Part shown: in pieces, positions 59,567-64,000 of the stretch | How positions within the stretch are numbered: the stretch's first letter is position 1 | Layout of the letters: each line of letters begins with the position of its first letter | NCBI GenBank assembly: GCA_963742535.1 | Contig: CAVUMC010000002.1 | Span: forward strand, 620,001 to 684,000 | Source: VRUE01 sp963742535 | Lineage (GTDB): Bacteria > Actinomycetota > Thermoleophilia > Solirubrobacterales > 70-9 | Direction: 5' to 3' | Length of the DNA stretch: 64,000 nucleotides | The notes under the pieces: generated by a model | What the model saw: only the letters and a program-made list of their open reading frames with translations | The model's database searches: none | What the model was told of the DNA's origin: nothing | Program-made: the position numbers and the translations under genes

Positions 59567-61348
59567 CTAGCCGAAGGTGAAGGCATAACCCGTCACCCCC
59601 GCTTCGGGCTCGAGCGTCAGCACATGGTTGGCGACCCCGGGCATGTCGACGAGGTTGTAGAGGCGCTGCGAATCGACCTTGACGGTGCCGTCGTGAACAT
59701 CGGAACCGGCGAGGGACGGGGGTATCGGCTTGCCGTCGAGGAGAACTTTCACCTCCCGCGGCCTGCCCGGCGAGCCGAGCACCAGGTAGACGCGGCGGGC
59801 GCCGAAGTTGAGCCGCAGAGAACCTCCCTTCGCGGTTGCCGAATCCAGGGTGATCCGCCAGCGTCCGCTGTAGGCGAATTCGTTCGGGCCGGGAGCCGGA
59901 GGCTTGGCGAAGACATGCGTGCCCGGCGAGAGCATCGGGTTGGTGAAGCGTTCGGCGCGGGCGGCACCGAGATAGGTCTCGGGCGTCGTCACCCCCCGCG
60001 AGGCTTCGATCCCTTGGGCACCGGAGTCGTGCTTGGCGACCGGGTGGCCGGCTTCGGCCAAGAGCTCACGGATGATCTGCTCCTTCTCCTCGTATTCGCC
60101 CTCGCCGAAGTGGGCGTAGCGAACCCGGCCCTTGGCGTCGATGAAGTACTCGGCCGGCCAGTACTGGTTGGCGTAGGCACTCCAGGTCGCCAGGTCGTTG
60201 TCCTGCGCGACCGGATAGTGGATGCCGTTGCGCTTGATCGCTTCTTCGACGTTGTCGGCGTCCTTCTCGAAAGGAAACTCGGGCGAGTGGACGCCGACGA
60301 TGGTCAGGCCGTCTTTGCGATAGGTCTTGTCCCAAGCGGTCAGGTAAGGCAACGTGCGCAGGCAGTTGATGCAGCTGTAGGTCCAGAAGTCGACGAGGAC
60401 GACGCGTCCGCGAAGGCCGCGCAACGTCAGCGGCTTGCCGCCGGGAGTGTTAAACCACTTCTGGTTGTCAACGAATTCGGGGGCGGGGCCGAGCACAGGA
60501 AGACCCGAGCTCTTGCCCGGCAGTTGGTCCGCCTTCGTCTTGCTTTCGTGGACGGCCGCGGCCGCGCTGGTCGTCGCCAGAGCTCCGACGCCGTGCGCAT
60601 CGCCGCCCCGCACGTCGCTGAGCGCCGACTTGGCCGCCGCTGTGCCCTCCAGCCCTTCGGTCGGGTTGACCAGAAAGCTGGGCAGCGAGCTGGCGATCTG
60701 GTTCTGGAAGCGCACGTCGTAGTTGCCCGCCATTGCCAGGGCGACAACGACCATCACCGCTCCCATCGTGATCTGCAGCGCAGCGCCCCGGCGCGCCAGC
60801 GGCGCCGTCAGCCTGCGGCCGCCGAGCATGAGGAAGTAGAGGACGACGGCCGAGCCGATGCCGTAGCTGAGAGCAACCGCGAGGCGACCGGCGGTGAAGG
60901 GCTGCGAAGCGGAAACGGTGATCACACCGGCCAAGATCGGCCCGGCACAGGGGGCGTAGACAAGCCCAAGGCTGGCGCCGACCGCTGTCCCTGACCAAAA
61001 CCCGTCCCCGCCGCCGCCGGCGACGCCGGCCCGCCCGGCGAAGCGGCTCATTGCCGCCTCGACCCGAGCGGCCAGCGGCGGGATCATCAGGGTGATGCCG
61101 AAGGCCAACAGGACCGCGATCGCCAGCTTGCGCAGCAGGTCGCCGGGCAAGCCAAGCGCCGAGATCACGTAGACCAGCGCCACGGTGGCGAAGGTGAAGG
61201 AGAGCGCCAGGCCGACGACGATGCCGAGCGGTCGCCGACGCCCCCCGGTCGCCCCCGCCGAGAGCGCGATCGGCAGCACCGGCAAGACGCAGGGCGAGAG
61301 TGCGGTGCCCGCGCCCGCGATGAAGCCGAAGAGCATCAGCAGTGCCAT
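59567..61348 (-). CDS. DipZ-type CcdA-thioredoxin fusion (thiol-disulfide transporter)
   Basis: 593 residues. The N-terminal CcdA/DsbD membrane domain (six helices, about 1-210) has both redox cysteines (ALSPCVLPVLP and YAPCAGPIL). A linker leads to an extracytoplasmic TlpA-like thioredoxin domain (about 285-420) with active site WTYSCINCLR, and a C-terminal carbohydrate-binding-like beta domain (about 450-593) as in mycobacterial DipZ. It brings reducing power across the membrane for cytochrome c or exported thiol proteins. The upstream gene is the Met/His/Asp-repeat lipoprotein. Confidence 0.93.
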   Translation of the reverse strand: MALLMLFGFIAGAGTALSPCVLPVLPIALSAGATGGRRRPLGIVVGLALSFTFATVALVYVISALGLPGDLLRKLAIAVLLAFGITLMIPPLAARVEAAMSRFAGRAGVAGGGGDGFWSGTAVGASLGLVYAPCAGPILAGVITVSASQPFTAGRLAVALSYGIGSAVVLYFLMLGGRRLTAPLARRGAALQITMGAVMVVVALAMAGNYDVRFQNQIASSLPSFLVNPTEGLEGTAAAKSALSDVRGGDAHGVGALATTSAAAAVHESKTKADQLPGKSSGLPVLGPAPEFVDNQKWFNTPGGKPLTLRGLRGRVVLVDFWTYSCINCLRTLPYLTAWDKTYRKDGLTIVGVHSPEFPFEKDADNVEEAIKRNGIHYPVAQDNDLATWSAYANQYWPAEYFIDAKGRVRYAHFGEGEYEEKEQIIRELLAEAGHPVAKHDSGAQGIEASRGVTTPETYLGAARAERFTNPMLSPGTHVFAKPPAPGPNEFAYSGRWRITLDSATAKGGSLRLNFGARRVYLVLGSPGRPREVKVLLDGKPIPPSLAGSDVHDGTVKVDSQRLYNLVDMPGVANHVLTLEPEAGVTGYAFTFG

Positions 61349-61389
61349 CGGAGCAACCTTGGCAGGCCGAGATTACGCGGAGGTGACGA

Positions 61390-61674
61390 TCAGCCTTCGT
61401 TCTTCATCGAGTCGTCTTCGTGCTTCATGGCGTCACCGTGGTCGTCCTTCATCGCACCTTCGTGGTCGTCCTTCATCGCACCACCGTGATCGTCCTTCAT
61501 CGCCGCGCCGTTGTCGTGCTTCATCGCGTCGTCGTTGCCCGTCTTCGCGGACGCGTTCTGCGACTGCTGGGTCGTCGTGCTGTCGTCGGAGGAACCGCCG
61601 CAGCCGCCCAGCGCGATGCCACCGGCCACCGCCAGCACCGCCACCGGAATCGCCATACCTCGCCCTGCACGCAT
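61390..61674 (-). CDS. Lipoprotein with Met-Lys-Asp-His octapeptide repeats
   Basis: 94 residues: signal peptide with lipobox ALGGC (Cys 25), a Ser/Thr/Gln linker, then five to six units of eight residues, period exactly 8, of the type AMKDDHGG (residues about 50-91). Met, His and Asp side chains in a short repeat on the outer membrane face suggest metal binding, copper or another soft metal. It lies 41 bases upstream of the DipZ-type gene and is probably cotranscribed. I know no named family. AAGGGA precedes the start. Confidence 0.75.
   Translation of the reverse strand: MRAGRGMAIPVAVLAVAGGIALGGCGGSSDDSTTTQQSQNASAKTGNDDAMKHDNGAAMKDDHGGAMKDDHEGAMKDDHGDAMKHEDDSMKNEG
61407..61527 (-). repeat. 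24-bp tandem repeats inside the lipoprotein gene
   Basis: Five consecutive units of 24 bases (GCACCGTGATCGTCCTTCAT-like on the plus strand) with few differences, coding the AMKDDHGG peptides. In-frame length keeps the reading frame when copies are gained or lost, so copy number may vary between strains. Confidence 0.8.
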
Positions 61675-61741
61675 CTTCCATTCCCTTCTCTAGAGGTCCG
61701 AGCGGGCCACGCTAGGGGGGAAATGTGACGAGGAAAGAACG

Positions 61742-62146
61742 TCAGCCGGGCTGAGAGGTGACCGCGCCCTCGGCGCGTCCGGCGACCTCGGCCGCGCGGC
61801 CGACGCTCTCGCCGATGCCGTAGTGACCCGAGATCGTCAGCTCGTGCTCGCGCAGCAGCGGCCGGGTCGGGTCGACGACGGGGGCGCTGCGGATCCGCTC
61901 GCGCTCGTGCCCGACCCAAACGCGCCCGCCCCCGCCGGCGCAATCGGCGATCGGGATCGCCACCAGGGTGCTGGAGCCAAAGCGGCCGAGCTTGGCGATC
62001 AGCCAGCTTGGCTGACCCCGCTCGGCGTCGACGAAGCAGCCGTGGACCTGACCGATGCCGTCGCCGCCGACCTCATCGACGCCGTGGCCGCGCCAACTCC
62101 GGACGTCCTCGAGCGAGACCGGCGCGGCGAGCGGCGAGTCAGTCAT
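61742..62146 (-). CDS. PRC-barrel-like domain protein
   Basis: 134 residues. The beta-rich segment GIGQVHGCFVDAERGQPSWLIAKLGRFGSSTLVAIPIADC resembles PRC-barrel domains, which act as protein-protein contact modules in RNA processing and elsewhere. The C-terminal third (HELTISGHYGIGESVGRAAEVAGRA) is unassigned. The start overlaps the meaB stop by 8 bases, so it is coexpressed with meaB, though no functional link is known to me. Confidence 0.68.
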   Translation of the reverse strand: MTDSPLAAPVSLEDVRSWRGHGVDEVGGDGIGQVHGCFVDAERGQPSWLIAKLGRFGSSTLVAIPIADCAGGGGRVWVGHERERIRSAPVVDPTRPLLREHELTISGHYGIGESVGRAAEVAGRAEGAVTSQPG

Positions 62147-63101
62147 CCGCCTGCCTCTCGAGCAGCTCCGAGGCGGCGGTGGCGGGATCGAGCTCGCGCC
62201 GCACGACGCGTTCCAGCAACGCTGCGGTCTCCGGGTCGTCGGCCGCAGTCGCCTCCATGCGGCGGCGCATGCGCGAGGCGGCGATGCCGAGCACCTCGCT
62301 GCGCAGGTTGCGGGCGCGGCGCTGCTCCAAGGTGCCCTCGGCCTCGATGTGCTCGCGGTGCTCGCGGATCGCCTCGGCCAGCTCCGCCACCCCCTCCCCG
62401 CGAGCCGCCTCGGTGCGCAGGATCGGCACCTTCCAGCCTTCGGGATCGTGCGAGAGCGCCAGCACGCCGCGCACCTCGCGCACCATCGTGTCGGTCATCG
62501 GGTGGTCGGCCTTGTTGACGACGATCACGTCGGGGATCTCCATGACGCCCGCCTTCAACGCTTGGATCGAGTCGCCGGATCCCGGCATCAGCGCCAGCAC
62601 GATCGTGTCAGCGTGGTCGACGATGTCGATCTCGGCCTGGCCGACGCCAACCGTCTCGATCAGCACATCGTCCTTGCCGGCGGCGTCCATCGCCAGCGCC
62701 ACCTGCAGGGCCGCCTCGGAGAGGCCGCCGAGGGCGCCGCGCGAGGCCATCGAGCGGATAAAGACACCGGGATCGAGGAAGTGGTCGGAGAGGCGGATGC
62801 GGTCGCCGAGCAGGGCGCCCTGTGTGAAGGGGCTAGACGGGTCGATCGAGAGCACCGCGACCTGGCGCTCGGCCTTGCGCAGCTCGGCGGTCAGCGCCCC
62901 GATCAGCGTGCTCTTGCCGACGCCGGGTGGGCCGGTGAAGCCGACGATCCGCGCCTTGCCCGTACGGGGGTAGACCTCGCGCACCAGCTCCCAGCCCGCC
63001 GGGTCGTCGGACTCGATCAACGTGATCGCCCGCGCCAGGGCGCGCTTGTCACCGGCGACGAGGCGCTCGGCGAGCGGTGCGGTCTTGGCAACGTCGGTCA
63101 C
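62139..63101 (-). CDS. meaB: Methylmalonyl-CoA mutase-associated GTPase MeaB
   Basis: 320 residues of the SIMIBI G3E class (MeaB/ArgK). P-loop GFTGPPGVGKSTLIGAL, SIDPSSPFTQGALLGDRIR, ETVGVGQAEIDIVDHADT (Walker B/switch) and the base-specificity motif VVNKADHP. It loads, gates and rescues adenosylcobalamin in B12 mutases, here most likely the one at 47868. GTG start with a TAGACT box 9 bases upstream that overlaps the divergent acyltransferase promoter. Confidence 0.95.
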   Translation of the reverse strand: MTDVAKTAPLAERLVAGDKRALARAITLIESDDPAGWELVREVYPRTGKARIVGFTGPPGVGKSTLIGALTAELRKAERQVAVLSIDPSSPFTQGALLGDRIRLSDHFLDPGVFIRSMASRGALGGLSEAALQVALAMDAAGKDDVLIETVGVGQAEIDIVDHADTIVLALMPGSGDSIQALKAGVMEIPDVIVVNKADHPMTDTMVREVRGVLALSHDPEGWKVPILRTEAARGEGVAELAEAIREHREHIEAEGTLEQRRARNLRSEVLGIAASRMRRRMEATAADDPETAALLERVVRRELDPATAASELLERQADD

Positions 63102-63110
63102 GGATCGGTG

Positions 63111-63120
63111 AGTCTAGAGT
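63111..63120. promoter_or_regulatory. Overlapping divergent -10 boxes for meaB and the acyltransferase
   Basis: AGTCTAGAGT reads TAGACT on the minus strand toward meaB (gap 9 to its GTG) and TAGAGT on the plus strand toward the acyltransferase (gap 10 to its GTG). The two boxes share TCTAGA, so the two polymerases would exclude each other. Confidence 0.4.
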
Positions 63121-63130
63121 TCCCGCCGCC

Positions 63131-63784
63131 GTGAATCGCACGATCCGCTTCCTCGCCCGCAACCGAATGCTGAACCGCCGATACGCGCGGCTCTACGGCC
63201 GCTACCTGTGGCGGCGGTTCTTCACCAGCGCCGGCCGGCGTTGGCGCACCAACGGACTCGTCTTCTTCGGTCCAGGCCTCGAACTGGAGATCTCCCCCCG
63301 GGGACAAGTCGAGTTCGGCCGCTTCGTCTGGCTCGGCGACCGGACCAAGGTTCGTTGTCACGAGGGTCGGGTCGAAATCGGGGCCAAAACGGTGATCGGC
63401 CAGGAGTGCACGATCTCCGCCTACCAGCGGGTGCGGATCGGCGAGCAGTGCGTGATTGCCGACCGGACGATGTTCATCGACTTCGACCACGGCGTGGTCG
63501 AAGTCGAGCGCCCAATCCGCCTGCAGGGCATCTACAAGCGCGACGTCGAGGTCGGCTCAAACGTCTGGATCGGTTATGGCGCCTGCATCCTGCGCGGCGT
63601 CAGCGTCGGTGACAACGCGATCGTCGGCACCAACGCGGTCGTCACCAAGGACGTGCCGGCCAACGCTGTCGTCGCCGGCATCCCCGCCCGCATCATCCGC
63701 ATGCGCGAGGCGCCGGAGCAGCTGCGCTGGCCCAACCCGGTCGAACCGGACCCGGCCGCCTGGACGACGCTGCAGCAGCCCTAG
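63131..63784 (+). CDS. Hexapeptide-repeat acyltransferase (LbH family)
   Basis: 217 residues from the GTG at 63131. A basic N-terminal region (IRFLARNRMLNRRYARLYGR) is followed by the left-handed beta-helix (about 70-200) with VEIGAKTVIGQECTISAYQRV, the catalytic-His region MFIDFDHGVVEVER and the closing signature VWIGYGACILRGVSVGDNAIVGTNAVVTKDVPANAVVAG. It is a maltose/serine-acetyltransferase-like O-acyltransferase, probably modifying a sugar of the cell envelope. It ends convergent with the partial gene, overlapping by 4 bases. Confidence 0.88.
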   Translation: MNRTIRFLARNRMLNRRYARLYGRYLWRRFFTSAGRRWRTNGLVFFGPGLELEISPRGQVEFGRFVWLGDRTKVRCHEGRVEIGAKTVIGQECTISAYQRVRIGEQCVIADRTMFIDFDHGVVEVERPIRLQGIYKRDVEVGSNVWIGYGACILRGVSVGDNAIVGTNAVVTKDVPANAVVAGIPARIIRMREAPEQLRWPNPVEPDPAAWTTLQQP

Positions 63785-64000
63785 ATCGGGTATTCCACCC
63801 CGTCCACGAGCCAGTGGCCGTGCTCCTTGCGCAGCCACACTGGGCGCCTCATGGCAGCACCGTCGATGAAAACCGTTGCCTGGTCGCCGTCAACAGTCAC
63901 TTCCAAGACTTTGGGTTCGGATGCTCCCCAAATGGTCACCGCGTTGGGGTTCGGCTTCCAGGCAAGCGGCGTGTTGTCGCTGTGGAGCCACATCTCTTCG
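63781..64000 (-). CDS. C-terminal part of an unidentified protein, cut by the window end
   Basis: The minus-strand frame is open to the edge of the window. An ATG at 63993 exists, but GAAGAG lies directly against it and the frame continues upstream, so the gene probably starts outside. The visible 70 residues are mostly beta strands (LEVTVDGDQATVFIDGAAMRRPVWLRKEHGHWLVDGVEY), a pattern typical of the last strands of NTF2-like or lipoprotein domains. Not recognised. Confidence 0.55.
   Translation of the reverse strand, partial: EEMWLHSDNTPLAWKPNPNAVTIWGASEPKVLEVTVDGDQATVFIDGAAMRRPVWLRKEHGHWLVDGVEYPI

Noticed and set aside
61407..61527. Regular 24-bp repeats that could be mistaken for a CRISPR array
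   Set aside because: No spacers between units; repeats are in frame inside a lipoprotein gene and code AMKDDHGG peptides. No cas genes.

Overview
This 64 kb window is high-GC, gene-dense chromosomal DNA from an actinobacterium. The case rests on gene order. On the minus strand, reading down from about 34 kb, it runs rpmE, DUF1385, prfA, prmC, tsaC/sua5, wecA-like, atpI, atpB-E-F-H-A-G-D-C, which is the arrangement known around the ATP synthase operon of mycobacteria. GTG starts, apparent leaderless promoters, a zinc-type L31, LCP-family cell-wall enzymes, MlaE/MCE-type permeases and a split coenzyme-B12 mutase with MeaB agree. A deep-branching class such as Thermoleophilia is plausible but cannot be proven from the sequence alone. 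I see no tRNA, rRNA, CRISPR array, transposase, integrase or phage gene.

Layout. 0.1-4 kb: a secreted acidic protein, a frameshifted esterase, prfB with a programmed frameshift, a methyltransferase and an NTF2-like protein. 4-7.6 kb: secA and a short ribosome hibernation factor, separated by a large structured repeat. 7.7-14.3 kb: comFC and a tightly overlapped glycopolymer operon (two NDP-sugar pyrophosphorylases, a phosphoglucose/phosphomannose isomerase, a UDP-glucose dehydrogenase and an LCP transferase). 14.3-16.5 kb: an M20 peptidase, then a small divergent module (Mrr_N-type winged-helix protein against two small genes) with an operator-like spacer. 16.5-24 kb: the complete F1Fo ATP synthase operon. 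24-34 kb: wecA-like, a DUF354 protein, a secreted lysyl-oxidase-like protein, two MlaE permeases behind a GntR regulator, tsaC, prmC, prfA, a SnoaL-like gene with a palindrome-covered promoter, DUF1385 and rpmE.

34-42.9 kb: a GGDEF protein, a TetR/alpha-beta-hydrolase pair, and a glycan operon (transporter, DegT aminotransferase, an epimerase-glycosyltransferase fusion and a NodB deacetylase). 42.9-57 kb is acyl-CoA catabolism: ETF dehydrogenase, etfA, etfB, the B12 subunit and the large subunit of a mutase with two small membrane proteins between them, a HAD hydrolase, a thiolase, leucyl aminopeptidase, a thioesterase, an HxlR regulator with an aldehyde dehydrogenase, and an acyl-CoA dehydrogenase. 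Electrons from the dehydrogenase would pass through EtfAB and ETF-QO to the quinone pool, which the ATP synthase ultimately serves. 57-64 kb: a GNAT protein, a two-component system, a CcdA-thioredoxin (DipZ-type) protein with a Met/His/Asp-repeat lipoprotein, a PRC-barrel-like protein, MeaB, a hexapeptide acyltransferase and a gene cut by the window end.

The most unusual signals are non-coding. Several intergenic spaces hold long nested hairpins, and two copies of one element (7104-7262 and 32583-32710) share an identical 57-nt core while their outer arms differ by compensating changes. Other leads are the divergent Mrr_N module, a three-tier hairpin bridging a stop and a start codon, an ETF-QO lacking one iron-sulfur cysteine, and a recurrent TAnnnT box 6-10 nt before start codons, suggesting widespread leaderless translation.
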